Origin: Sphingomonas sp. PP-CE-3A-406
GTDB taxonomy: Bacteria > Pseudomonadota > Alphaproteobacteria > Sphingomonadales > Sphingomonadaceae
Length of the DNA stretch: 64,000 bases
Assembly (NCBI RefSeq): GCF_003688625.1
Contig: NZ_RCWY01000003.1
Span: 991,684 to 1,055,683, forward strand
Reading direction: 5' to 3'
The notes beneath the pieces are model-generated. The model was not told the origin of the DNA, did no database searches, and saw nothing but the letters and a program-made list of their open reading frames with translations. The position numbers were made by a program, and so were the translations under genes. Shown here piece by piece: positions 1 to 8,540 of the stretch; within the stretch, counting starts at the first letter, position 1; each line of letters begins with the position of its first letter.

Positions 1-186
1 GATCAGGCGAGCCGCTTCAACGTCGGCAATGGCGGCGGCAACAGCGGCGCACGCGCGAAGATCCAGCAGACCTTCGGCAAGGCGCTGAGCCAGCCGAGCG
101 CAGGCTATGCCTCGCCGGTTCGCCCTTTGCCAGCCGCGGCGATCCCGGCGCTGGTCCGTTCGGACGACGACTGGAACGAGTTCTGA
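1..186 (+). CDS. Methyl-accepting chemotaxis protein, C-terminal end only
   Basis: The window opens inside an open frame that ends at a TGA at 184-186. The 61 visible residues are low-complexity Ala/Gly/Ser/Pro sequence and finish in DDDWNEF. The last five residues, DWNEF, fit the aromatic-x-x-aromatic pentapeptide that tethers CheR and CheB to the tail of some chemoreceptors (NWETF in E. coli Tar and Tsr). A flexible linker leading to such a tail is typical of the receptor family. The signalling hairpin itself lies outside the window, so the identification rests on the tail and on the chemotaxis genes found later. A strong terminator follows the stop codon. Confidence 0.6.
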   Translation, partial: DQASRFNVGNGGGNSGARAKIQQTFGKALSQPSAGYASPVRPLPAAAIPALVRSDDDWNEF

Positions 187-213
187 TCGAGGCTTAGCCG
201 CAAGGCTGAACAG

Positions 214-246
214 AAAGCCCGCGTCCTCCATCAGGGACGCGGGCTT
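214..246 (+). terminator. Rho-independent terminator after the chemoreceptor gene
   Basis: Perfect 13-bp arms AAAGCCCGCGTCC (214-226) and GGACGCGGGCTTT (234-246) enclose a 7-base loop. The distal arm ends in a short T run. It lies 28 bp after the chemoreceptor stop codon. Confidence 0.85.
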
Positions 247-696
247 TCGTGTGTCTGCGAATATCGGGGCACGCGCTCGGATCGGCACGCCACGTCAATC
301 GGAAGAACGCCCGTTTTGCAGTCGTTCCCCGTCACGAGGAAGTGGCGTCGAATGCGATGGAGGGGGAGGTTCGGAGCCTTGGTTGCCCGTCGCGTTCCCC
401 GCTTACCGTACCTTCGCCAGGCTACCTCCACGTCCAGATGCCGGGTGGAAGTCCCGGTTTCCGAGAGTAGCCATTCGTTCAGCGCGATCTTCCCGTTTCT
501 CCATCTCGGAACGGCAATGTCGAGAAAGGGCAATCGGGACGGATATTGGGAAAGCGGACGCGCCTGAAGGCTGTCGGCGTGTTTGGCAACGCGGTCGTCT
601 CGCTTCATGTTCCTCTTCGGGAAACTCAGATGGTATTTAGCAAACGACTAAATTTGGACCATCATGCGTGCGCGAGGCATGTTGACGGGTAAGTAT
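247..696. other. Intergenic stretch with no supported gene
   Basis: About 450 bp with lower and less regular GC than the rest of the window. Short open frames exist on both strands, the longest being 125 codons on the minus strand, but none has a good ribosome site, a recognisable motif or convincing codon use. No RNA gene, insertion sequence or clear repeat was seen. It could be decayed sequence. Confidence 0.5.
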
Positions 697-1767
697 TTAT
701 TTTGCCTTTGCGGTTTGGAGAAGGCGGTGGAGGAGCCACTCGTTTATTAGATCGAGGGTGGCAGGATCAGATATAGGCCATCCTTGATAATCCTTCTTTC
801 CGGATGCCGTTAAAACAAGCGGTTTGAAACCATGGTCGACGTTTGGCATCTCGACGATTGTAGCATCCTTGTTTTGGCTCAAGGCGCGTCTCGCCTCCGG
901 TAGGCTGAGTGCGCTGGATACGACCGTGTCGTCTGCCGCATAAAGCGCCAGAACTGGGGCACGAAGCTGCGAAAGAACTTGACTGGCAGCAACGGTGTAT
1001 AGGGAGGACGTTGCCGGATCGGCCAATGTTTTTACCGCACCTTCGGCCTGATCCTGCTTCCATCCGCCGGCGACAAACGATTGGACTAACGCCATACGAC
1101 CACTAGCGATCGTTTCACGAGGAGCAGTTGTCGTCACTGCATTGAGATAGCAGCGCGTAGCGCGGATGACGTTCTCGACAGCCTTCGCCTCCATCCCAGA
1201 AGCCGCCAGTTTTAGCCGCATCGCATCGAGGAACATCACTCCGCGCTCTCCCGCCGGGGCGGCCAGCGCGACAATAGCGGCAATAGGCGGGTTTTCGACA
1301 GCAAGCGCCGGCCCGATCACTCCCCCTTGGCTCAACCCCAATATCGCAATGCGATCTTTGTCGATGAGGTCACCGCGCGATCGCAGATAGGCAAGCGCCG
1401 CGCGGGCATCGCGTTGCGCAGGTTCCATCGCATCATCAAACCTACCCGTCGATTGGCCTACACCTCGTTTGTCGAAGCTGAGCGTCACTATCCCCTTCGC
1501 ATTTAGCCGTGCTTCCAACAGCGGATATATGCCGTGAGGGGAAGCGCCGCCTCCGCCCAGCAGCAGCACCGCAGGCTTCCGCGTCTCGCCGGAACGCGGG
1601 ACATGCAATTCGCCAGCCAGTATGACATCCGGTTCGGATTTGATCCGCACCTGCTCTGCTTGTACTAAGGCAGCTCGGGAGGCATCGGGGCGTGCATCTA
1701 CGGGCCCGGAAAGCATCAAGTATAAACTGGCAACAACGAAAGCGTGTGTGCGTCCTTTACTGTTCAT
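697..1767 (-). CDS. Secreted alpha/beta hydrolase (dienelactone-hydrolase/esterase-like)
   Basis: The 356-residue protein has a cleavable signal peptide (about residues 1-25, ending near PVDA), so it should act in the periplasm or outside. The hydrolase fold is clear: an oxyanion/turn motif LLLGGGGASPHG, then FDKRGVGQS, the nucleophile elbow GLSQGG with the catalytic serine, an acid in YAADDTVV and a histidine in NVDHGFKP. All three catalytic residues are therefore present. The family hydrolyses esters, thioesters or peptide-like bonds, and the substrate cannot be told from sequence. The ATG at 1767 is preceded by a strong GGGAGGAG ribosome site. The gene stands alone between the chemoreceptor and the flagellar locus, with no evident functional link to either. 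Confidence 0.8.
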   Translation of the reverse strand: MNSKGRTHAFVVASLYLMLSGPVDARPDASRAALVQAEQVRIKSEPDVILAGELHVPRSGETRKPAVLLLGGGGASPHGIYPLLEARLNAKGIVTLSFDKRGVGQSTGRFDDAMEPAQRDARAALAYLRSRGDLIDKDRIAILGLSQGGVIGPALAVENPPIAAIVALAAPAGERGVMFLDAMRLKLAASGMEAKAVENVIRATRCYLNAVTTTAPRETIASGRMALVQSFVAGGWKQDQAEGAVKTLADPATSSLYTVAASQVLSQLRAPVLALYAADDTVVSSALSLPEARRALSQNKDATIVEMPNVDHGFKPLVLTASGKKDYQGWPISDPATLDLINEWLLHRLLQTAKAK

Positions 1768-2026
1768 GATGACTCCTCCCTATTTTACTATCTTCGCCAT
1801 GATACGACGCGAGCGGCAATTCCCGAAACACCATCCTTTTTAAGAAACACGGCAGCGCCGCATGTCGGCTATTGGTGCCCGACTTCCGTAAGCGGCGGTT
1901 CCCCTATCCTATCCCCATGGGTCTCCGCTCACGCCTAGCAGTTCCTCTGGCGTCGAGGCGCTGCACGCTGCGCCCAATGCTGAAAGGCTCGGCGTCGCAT
2001 GCGCTCACAACGGCCGCGGACATACG

Positions 2027-2059
2027 AAAGCCCCGGCGTGCGGGGGCACGCCGGGGCTT
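2027..2059 (-). terminator. Rho-independent terminator of the fliK-flgD unit
   Basis: Inverted repeat AAGCCCCGGCGTG (2028-2040) and CACGCCGGGGCTT (2047-2059) with a 6-base G-rich loop. On the minus strand the distal arm runs into a TTT. It lies 24 bp past the flgD stop, so it ends that operon. Confidence 0.85.
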
Positions 2060-2082
2060 GCTGACGGCCGGCCGGGTGGATC

Positions 2083-2748
2083 TCAGCTGGCGGTGAGGCG
2101 GATCAGCTTGTCCATCGGCAGCTGCGTGCCGTTGACGCCGAGCGTGACCGAGCCGCCGGCGCCGCCGCCGACGACGTCCTGGACGAGGCCGGTGCTGGTG
2201 ATCGCGACCGGTACGGCCTGGCCGTTCGCATCAATGCCGGTCAGCGACAGCGTGTAGGCGCCGTCCGACGCCTTCGATCCGTTCGCCAGCGTCCCGTCCC
2301 AGGCGACGCGGCCGGTCAGCCCGTCGGGCGCGATATCGCGCGTCGCGACGGTCTTGCCCGACGCGTCCGCGAACGTCGCGGTCAGCGTGGTGATCGCGCG
2401 ATCGGTCTTGTACCCCCATTGCGCCGGGCCGGTCGACGACAGGCCGGAGACGGGCGTGTCGAACGACGCCTGCCGACCGATGAAGCCCGAGGCCTGCGCC
2501 ATGTTCTGCGTCGACAGCTGCGTGAGGATCTCCTGCAACGTCGAGGTCTGCTTCGTCGTCTGCTGGACCTGCGTGTATTGCGCGAGCTGTTGCGTGTATT
2601 CCGTCGAATCCATCGGCTTCAGCGGATCCTGGTTCTGCATCTGCGTCGTCAGCAGCTTCAGGAACAGGTTGAAGTCGGATGTCGCGCCCGAGACCGTGCC
2701 GTTCTTATCCTGCGCGGTCAGGGCGGTGCCGATCGTGGAAATTGTCAT
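2083..2748 (-). CDS. flgD: Flagellar hook-capping protein FlgD
   Basis: The 221-residue protein is a scaffold that caps the growing hook and guides polymerisation of FlgE outside the cell. The N-terminal family signature is clear: FLKLLTTQMQNQDPLKPMDSTEY, followed by a Gln/Thr-rich helical stretch. A FlgD Ig-like/tudor core follows (residues about 85-200, containing VAWDGTLANGSKASDGAYT). There is no signal peptide, as expected for a substrate of the flagellar export apparatus. The ATG at 2748 has GAGGA about 8 bases upstream. It is the second gene after fliK, with a 10-bp gap, so hook cap and hook-length ruler are made together. Confidence 0.95.
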   Translation of the reverse strand: MTISTIGTALTAQDKNGTVSGATSDFNLFLKLLTTQMQNQDPLKPMDSTEYTQQLAQYTQVQQTTKQTSTLQEILTQLSTQNMAQASGFIGRQASFDTPVSGLSSTGPAQWGYKTDRAITTLTATFADASGKTVATRDIAPDGLTGRVAWDGTLANGSKASDGAYTLSLTGIDANGQAVPVAITSTGLVQDVVGGGAGGSVTLGVNGTQLPMDKLIRLTAS

Positions 2749-2758
2749 GCTGTCATCC

Positions 2759-4669
2759 TCAGGCCATCAGGTCGATGCGGCCGCGCGGATTGAGCGGTCG
2801 CCAAACGGGATCGATGTCGGCGCCGCCATCGGCGTCGGCGTCATCGGAATAATAGGGGCTGGCCGGCTGGTGCTGGCGGGGCTGGCCGTCGGCCGTGCCG
2901 TTGCCCCCGCTGCCCGTACCGCCACCGGTTCCGGCGCGCGTATCGAAGCGCAGGCTCTGCTGATCCGCGCGGACGCCGGCATCGCCGAGTGCACGGTTGA
3001 GATCGGCGCTGTCGCGGCGCAGCAGATCGAGCGAGGCGGGGTTGTCCGCCGAGACGACCGCGCGCAGGACGCCGTCGTCGTCGAAATGCATCCGCACCTC
3101 GATCCGACCCAGGTCGCGCGGGTCGAGCCGGACCGTCATCGCCTCGCCGCCGTCGGTGCGGACGTGACGCGCAATCGCGACGCCGATGTCGTGGCCCATC
3201 TGGCCCGGGGTGGGCGTGACGGTGACGGTGGTCGTGACGGGGGTCGGTGTCGACGCGGTGGCGAGCGGCTGGGCGCTTGCGGCGGTCGGTATGACCTGGG
3301 CGTGCACGGGCGTGACCGCGGACGGCAGTGCCGGCGCGGTGTCCGCCTGCTGTCCGACGATCGGGGTACCGGCGGGTAGCGCGTCGGGTTTCAACAGTGG
3401 CGCAAAGGGCGTGGCGGAGTCCGTGGGCTCCGCCTGCGTCGGCGTGACGGCGTCGGGCGAGGCTGCGATCGAGCGGAGCGCGGTCCGGCCGGCACTTGAC
3501 GATGGGGGCGTCGCATCGTCGTCGGAGCGGAAATTGGCGCCGGCTTGATGCGGCGCCGCCATCTGCGCCACGGCGTTTGCCGGCGGCGTCGCGAGGACGG
3601 CCAGAGTTGGCGCCGCCGCGTCGAGTGCCGGCGTCTTTTCTGCGGTGCCCAGGTTTTCAACATTCAGTGCGGATGAGGGGGCGGTCTTCTCGTCCGGCTC
3701 CGTCTGCGTCACGCCGGCTTTCCCGCCGCGCGTCGCTGTGACGGCGCGTCCCGTTGTCGTAGTGGCAGTAGCCGGGACTGCCACCGTTGGAGCCGGCGTC
3801 GTTGCGGGATTGGCAGGCGACACCGCGGTGGGGACCGGAACCGTCGTGACCGAGGGCGAAGGCTGTGTCGTCGACGGCAGCGTGCGGTCCGCCACGGTCT
3901 CGTCCTCGGAGGCCCGCGTGTCCTTGACCGCGCCGCGCACCGAAGTCGACGGTGCCGTCGCGGGCGCAATCGGCGCCGATTTCGGAGACGGCGGCGAAGC
4001 GGTTTTCGATGCCAATATCGCGTTCGCCGACGCCGATCCCGGCGCGGGCTTCGCGGCGATAGAAGGCGAGGCTGCGTCGCCGGTACCATTAGTCGTCGGC
4101 GTGGACGGCTTAGCGTCGGCCTCAATTGGCGTCGTTGTTGCGGGCAGCGCGGTCTGCGATGGTTGATTGCCGATAGCAGGGGTTGCCGTGAGGTCGGCGA
4201 GCGCAAGTTTTGCGGTCGGCGCAGGCGTAGCAATTGCGGGCGACACGGCTGTGTCCGTCGACTCCGTCTTCGTGTCACCCGGCACGGGGGCCGAGCCTTC
4301 TGCATTCGAAGCGGCCGTCGCCGGGCTGGGCGGGGAAGGGACCAACGGCGCGCCGAGGGTTGACGTCGCAGGCATAGCGGTCGCGAGCCCGTAGGTGTCG
4401 GCGATCAGCCGCGCGGCCGGGGGCGACGACGCCGCCGCCGTTTGGGCCAGCACTATCGGTGCGCCACCCGATCGGGCGGAGGCGAAGGGCAGCTGTGACG
4501 TCGCGTCGGCAGTCGTCGCGCTGCGCGACCCTTGCCCCGTTTTCGTCGGGCCGAACCCCGTTCCGGCGAGTGCCGCGTCGAAGCCTGCGCCGGACGATGT
4601 CGCTGGTGACTTGCCGGCCACCGCGACGGCGTCGAGACCTGGCAACAGGGAGAAGCTCGGCGGGGTCAT
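2759..4669 (-). CDS. fliK: Flagellar hook-length control protein FliK
   Basis: The 636-residue protein is a molecular ruler that sets hook length and switches export specificity. The first roughly 480 residues are Ala/Thr/Pro/Ser-rich, low complexity and poor in aromatic residues, as is usual for the ruler part. The conserved C-terminal domain lies at about residues 490-590, with a core around MTVRLDPRDLGRIEVRMHF and LRRDSADLNRALGDAGV. A Gly-rich tail follows. The ATG at 4669 has GAGGAC upstream. The gene leads the fliK-flgD unit and has a candidate flagellar promoter at 4709-4736. Long mirror open frames on the opposite strand are by-products of its biased composition. Confidence 0.92.
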   Translation of the reverse strand: MTPPSFSLLPGLDAVAVAGKSPATSSGAGFDAALAGTGFGPTKTGQGSRSATTADATSQLPFASARSGGAPIVLAQTAAASSPPAARLIADTYGLATAMPATSTLGAPLVPSPPSPATAASNAEGSAPVPGDTKTESTDTAVSPAIATPAPTAKLALADLTATPAIGNQPSQTALPATTTPIEADAKPSTPTTNGTGDAASPSIAAKPAPGSASANAILASKTASPPSPKSAPIAPATAPSTSVRGAVKDTRASEDETVADRTLPSTTQPSPSVTTVPVPTAVSPANPATTPAPTVAVPATATTTTGRAVTATRGGKAGVTQTEPDEKTAPSSALNVENLGTAEKTPALDAAAPTLAVLATPPANAVAQMAAPHQAGANFRSDDDATPPSSSAGRTALRSIAASPDAVTPTQAEPTDSATPFAPLLKPDALPAGTPIVGQQADTAPALPSAVTPVHAQVIPTAASAQPLATASTPTPVTTTVTVTPTPGQMGHDIGVAIARHVRTDGGEAMTVRLDPRDLGRIEVRMHFDDDGVLRAVVSADNPASLDLLRRDSADLNRALGDAGVRADQQSLRFDTRAGTGGGTGSGGNGTADGQPRQHQPASPYYSDDADADGGADIDPVWRPLNPRGRIDLMA

Positions 4670-4708
4670 GCGTGTCCTCGACGCGGTGATCGGCGTATCA
4701 TCGTCTTA

Positions 4709-4736
4709 TTATAGGTGGTTCTCGGACTGTCGGGCG
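4709..4736 (-). promoter_or_regulatory. Candidate flagellar promoter upstream of fliK (weak upstream half)
   Basis: On the minus strand ACCTATAA (4709-4716) matches the -10-like core found before most flagellar units here. The expected upstream half is poor (CGCCC at N15, or GCCCG at N14). It lies 40 bp before the fliK ATG. Confidence 0.45.
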
Positions 4737-4742
4737 CGGCGG

Positions 4743-6824
4743 TCACCCAACCACTCCGAGCGAGCGGATGCGGGCTCTCGCATGCACTTCGTTCTGCGAG
4801 AGGACGACGGTGGCGGGGCGGACTCGTTCGATGATCGAGCGGACGAACGGCCGGATCGCCGGATTGGTCAGCAGGCACGGGATCTCACCCTCGGTCGCGA
4901 GCCGGTCGAAGGTCTCGCGGATCGCGGCGAGGAACGCGTGGAGGCTCGACGGCGCCATCGCCAGATGCCGGTCGTCGCCTTGCCCGACCAGGCTTTCGGC
5001 GAACGCCTCGTCCCATTCGCCCGACAGCGTGACGATCGGGATCGCCCCTTCGCGTGTCTGCTGCGCGGAAATCTGGCGCGCCAGCCGGCCGCGGACATGC
5101 TCGGTCATCTGGGTGATGTTGGAAGTCAACGGCGCCGCCTCGGCGATGCCCTCGAGGATCGTCGGCACGTCGCGGATCGAGATCCCTTCGGCGAGCAGGT
5201 TCTGGAGGATGCGCTGCACCCCCGACACGCTGATCTTGGCCGGCACGATATCGGCGACGAGCTTTTCCGACTCCTTGTGGACTTCGTTGAGCAGCTTCTG
5301 CGTCTCGGTGTAGCTCAGCAGATCGGCGATGTTGTCCTTCACCAGCTCGGTCAGGTGGGTGGTGATGATCGTGCCGCAATCGACCACGGTCAGACCGCGC
5401 ATCCCCGCCTCGTCGCGCAGCTCGCGGTCGATCCACAAAGCGGGCAGGCCGAACACGGGTTCGCGGGTCGCTTCGCCCGGCAGCGACAGCGAGTCCTGCG
5501 GCGGGTTGATCACGAGCAGGCGGTCGAGCCGGATCTCGCCGCGCGCCGCCTCGGTCTCCTTGATGTGGACGACGTATTCGTTCGGCTTCAGCGCCATGTT
5601 GTCGAGGATCCGCACCGACGGCAGCACGAAGCCGAAATCGACCGCCATCTGCCGGCGCAGCGCGCGGACCTGATCGTCGAGCCGGGGCTCGCGGCGTTCG
5701 TCGTTGATGATCGGCAGCAGCGCATAGCCGATCTCGATCCGCACCGCGTCGATCGCCAGCGTGCGCGAGATCGGTTCCTCGTCGGGCATCGCATCGGCAT
5801 CGGCCGCGGCCTTGTCCATGCGATCCTGCACGACGCGGGTGCGCGCATCGCGATCGAGCTTGTATGCCGCCCAGCCGCAGGCCGCCGAAAATATCGCGAA
5901 CGGAATGAACGGCAGGCCGGGGATGATCGCCAGCAGTCCCATCATCACCGAGACCATCCCGAACGCCTTGGGATAGCGGCCGAGCTGGTCGCCGAGCGCA
6001 GCGCCGGTCTTGCCCGCGACGCCGCCCTTCGAGACCAGCAGGCCGGCGGCGATCGAGACGATCAGCGCGGGGATCTGGCTGACCAGGCCATCGCCGACCG
6101 TCAGCAGCGTATAGGTGTGGAACGCCTCGCCGAACGGTACGCCGTGGACCGCGACGCCCATGATCAGCCCGACGACGACGTTGATCGCGGTGATCAACAA
6201 CGCGGCGACCGCATCGCCCTTCACGAACTTAGACGCACCGTCCATCGCGCCGTAGAAGCCGCTCTCGGCTTCGACTTCGGCGCGGCGTTCCTTGGCCTGG
6301 CGTTCGTCGATCGTGCCGGCGTTGAGATCGGCGTCGATCGCCATCTGCTTGCCGGGCATCGCGTCGAGGCTGAAGCGCGCGGCGACTTCGGCGATACGCC
6401 CGGCGCCCTTGGTGATGACGACGAAGTTGATCACGATCAGGATCGCGAAGATGGTGAGGCCGATCACGGTCTCGCCGCCGATCAGGAATTCGCCGAACGC
6501 CGCGATCACCCCACCGGCGGCATGCGAGCCTTCATGGCCATGCGCCAGGATCAGCCGCGTCGAGGCGAGGTTGAGGCCGAGCCGCAGCATCGTCGAGATC
6601 AGCAGGATCGTCGGGAACGCCGACAGCTGGAGCGGTTTGTCGATGAACAGCGCGGTCATCAGGATCATGACCGACAGCGTGATCGACAGCGCTAGCCCGA
6701 GATCGAGCATCCAGCCGGGCATCGGCAGGATCAGCATGCCGATGATCGCGATCACCCCGACCGCGAGCGCCATGTCGCGATTGGCGCCGATGCGCTGCAG
6801 GAAATTGGCGATGACTGGCGGCAT
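4743..6824 (-). CDS. flhA: Flagellar export gate protein FlhA
   Basis: The 693-residue inner-membrane component of the flagellar type III export gate. The N-terminal half holds the transmembrane helices; the segments around residues 20-65, 110-145, 200-235 and 240-310 are hydrophobic. The FHIPEP-family signature region reads MLRLGLNLASTRLIL, followed by the conserved charged cytoplasmic loop FSLDAMPGKQMAIDADL. The C-terminal half is the cytoplasmic domain that binds chaperone-substrate complexes (contains GEITRVLQ-like elements such as VQRILQNLLAEGISIRD). Length is normal for the family. The ATG at 6824 has only a weak ribosome site. It is the last gene of fliF-fliN-flbD-flhA, an order also known from Caulobacter. 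Its gate partners FlhB and FliP/Q/R are not in this window. Confidence 0.96.
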   Translation of the reverse strand: MPPVIANFLQRIGANRDMALAVGVIAIIGMLILPMPGWMLDLGLALSITLSVMILMTALFIDKPLQLSAFPTILLISTMLRLGLNLASTRLILAHGHEGSHAAGGVIAAFGEFLIGGETVIGLTIFAILIVINFVVITKGAGRIAEVAARFSLDAMPGKQMAIDADLNAGTIDERQAKERRAEVEAESGFYGAMDGASKFVKGDAVAALLITAINVVVGLIMGVAVHGVPFGEAFHTYTLLTVGDGLVSQIPALIVSIAAGLLVSKGGVAGKTGAALGDQLGRYPKAFGMVSVMMGLLAIIPGLPFIPFAIFSAACGWAAYKLDRDARTRVVQDRMDKAAADADAMPDEEPISRTLAIDAVRIEIGYALLPIINDERREPRLDDQVRALRRQMAVDFGFVLPSVRILDNMALKPNEYVVHIKETEAARGEIRLDRLLVINPPQDSLSLPGEATREPVFGLPALWIDRELRDEAGMRGLTVVDCGTIITTHLTELVKDNIADLLSYTETQKLLNEVHKESEKLVADIVPAKISVSGVQRILQNLLAEGISIRDVPTILEGIAEAAPLTSNITQMTEHVRGRLARQISAQQTREGAIPIVTLSGEWDEAFAESLVGQGDDRHLAMAPSSLHAFLAAIRETFDRLATEGEIPCLLTNPAIRPFVRSIIERVRPATVVLSQNEVHARARIRSLGVVG

Positions 6825-6879
6825 GGCGATGCGGGTCCGGATCAGATGGAGGGGGGCAGGGGGCAGGTAGCGAGCCGGA

Positions 6880-8172
6880 TCAGGTGGCGGGGATGATCGC
6901 GATCCCGGCTTCGACGAAGCTCTTCAGCTTGTTGCGCATCGTCCTGACCGAGATGCCGAGGATTCCCGACGCGGAGGTACGGTTGCCGCGACAGCGTTCG
7001 AGCGTCTTGAGGATCAGCGCGCGTTCGACATCCTCGACGGTGTGGCCGACGAGACGGTCGACGCCGGGCGTCGCCTCGTCGGTGGTGCGTGCCAGCCGCG
7101 TGCCGTCGGCGAGCACGAGATCGTCGGGACCGACCACCGGGCCGCGCGCGAGGACGGTGGCGCGGTGGACGACATCCTCGAGTTCCTGGACGTTGCACGG
7201 CCAGCTGTGGCGCGCGAGCAAGGCGAGCGCGGAGTCGGCGATCGGGCGGACCGCGATCTGCTCCACGCGGGCGGCTTGCTCGGCGAAATGCGCCGCCAGG
7301 GCGGGGATATCGCCGACCCGGTCGCGCAGCGGCGGCAGTGCGATCCGCACCGTTCCCAGCCGCGCGGCGAGGTCTGCATGGACCGTCCCGGCGGCGGCGG
7401 ACACTGCCAGATCGGCGTGCGCGGAGGTGATGATCCGGGTGTCCGCATAGCCCGAGGCGAGCGCGTGCGCGAGCCGGGTCTGCGTGTCGAGCGGCAGGCG
7501 GTCGACCTCGCGCAGGAACAGCGTACCGCCGCGTGCCTCGTCGAGCTTGCCCCGCCGCGGCGGCAGGGTGCCACCGGCGGCGCGACCGAACAGGTCGGCC
7601 TCGATCGCGGTCGGCGTGCCGTGCGCGGCGTCGACGATCAGGAACCGCCCGGTGCGTCCCGAGATGGCGTGGATCGAGCGCGCGAGCATCGTCCGCCCGG
7701 TCTTGGGTTCACCGACGATCGACAAGGCGATCCGGCTCGGTGCGATCGACCAGGCATAGCCGACCGCACGGACGAAGCTCGCGTCCTTGCCGATCAGCGT
7801 CCCCGGTGGCGCGGCCGCCGCGTTGGTGAGGATCGCGGCGATCAGCGCGTGGTCGGGTGGCAGCGAGACGTAATCGCGGGCACCCGCCCGGATCGCGGCC
7901 ACCGCCTGCTCGGCCTGGACGTCGATCCCGCAGGCGATCACCGGCATCACGAACGCCTCGATGCGGAGGCTGGTGATGAACCCGGCGACATCGGCGGCAA
8001 CGTCGATCATCACCAGCCCGACGCTGGTCTCGCGCAGGATCGCCAGCGCCGTATCGATATCGTCCGCGATCGAGACGGTCGCACCGTTGTCGCGCGCCAT
8101 CTGCGCCGCGATCTTCAGGACCGCATCCGCACCGATCAACAGCAGATGGGGGTCGTCGCCGGTGCGGATCAC
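6880..8172 (-). CDS. flbD: FlbD-like flagellar transcriptional regulator with degenerate AAA+ domain
   Basis: The 430-residue protein has the layout of an NtrC/FlbD-type regulator. Residues about 1-118 are receiver-like with an Asp at position 57 (VMIDVA). A central AAA+ domain spans about 125-350, and a C-terminal Fis-type helix-turn-helix lies near 385-420 (RGNRTSASGILGISVRTMRNKL). Position after fliN and before flhA matches Caulobacter flbD. The AAA+ core is abnormal: Walker A is GEPKTGRT with Arg for the usual Lys, Walker B is GTLFLRE with Arg for Asp, and the GAFTGA loop that contacts sigma-54 is replaced by a shorter AAGGTLPPRRG segment. Residue R-D-R of LPPLRDRVGDIP is kept. It may bind DNA but probably cannot remodel sigma-54 holoenzyme. 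GTG start overlaps the fliN stop (GTGA). Confidence 0.85.
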   Translation of the reverse strand: MIRTGDDPHLLLIGADAVLKIAAQMARDNGATVSIADDIDTALAILRETSVGLVMIDVAADVAGFITSLRIEAFVMPVIACGIDVQAEQAVAAIRAGARDYVSLPPDHALIAAILTNAAAAPPGTLIGKDASFVRAVGYAWSIAPSRIALSIVGEPKTGRTMLARSIHAISGRTGRFLIVDAAHGTPTAIEADLFGRAAGGTLPPRRGKLDEARGGTLFLREVDRLPLDTQTRLAHALASGYADTRIITSAHADLAVSAAAGTVHADLAARLGTVRIALPPLRDRVGDIPALAAHFAEQAARVEQIAVRPIADSALALLARHSWPCNVQELEDVVHRATVLARGPVVGPDDLVLADGTRLARTTDEATPGVDRLVGHTVEDVERALILKTLERCRGNRTSASGILGISVRTMRNKLKSFVEAGIAIIPAT

Positions 8173-8540
8173 GCGCGATTTTCCTGCTGGAGGATTTCGG
8201 TCAGCGTGATGCCGAGCATGTTGTCGATCAGCACCACTTCGCCGCGGGCGATCAGGCGATCGTTGACGAAGATGTCGACCGGCTCGCCGACGCGACGATC
8301 GAGTTCGACGACCATCCCGGCCTTCAGCTTGAGCAGGTCGCCGATCAGCATCTTCGATCGGCCGAGGACGGCGTGAACCTTGACCGGCACGTCGAAGACC
8401 GCCTGCAGATCGGCATTGCCGGACATCGCCGCCGCCGCGACATCGGCGGGGTCGTCGAACTCCTCGAGGAACGCGACGGGCACGATGTCGTCGGGGTCGG
8501 TAAGATGCGGCACGGGGTTGGTCATCTGCGTATCCATCAT
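8169..8540 (-). CDS. fliN: Flagellar motor switch protein FliN
   Basis: A 123-residue C-ring protein. The C-terminal SpoA domain (about residues 40-120) is intact, with FDVPVKVHAVLGRSKM, LLKLKAGMVVELDR and GEPVDIFVNDRLIARGEVVLIDNMLGITLTEIL. The acidic N-terminal extension is usual in alphaproteobacteria. I chose the ATG at 8540 because it overlaps the fliF stop as ATGA, but an in-frame ATG at 8552 would add four residues. The stop overlaps the flbD GTG. It works with FliG and FliM in rotation switching and as a docking site for export cargo. Confidence 0.95.
   Translation of the reverse strand: MMDTQMTNPVPHLTDPDDIVPVAFLEEFDDPADVAAAAMSGNADLQAVFDVPVKVHAVLGRSKMLIGDLLKLKAGMVVELDRRVGEPVDIFVNDRLIARGEVVLIDNMLGITLTEILQQENRA

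Noticed and set aside
231-608. A 125-codon minus-strand frame in the gap after the chemoreceptor gene
   Set aside because: No ribosome site, no domain, odd composition and overlap with the terminator.
4395-6695. A 766-codon plus-strand open frame
   Set aside because: Antisense to flhA and the end of fliK, both secure. No ribosome site or domain.
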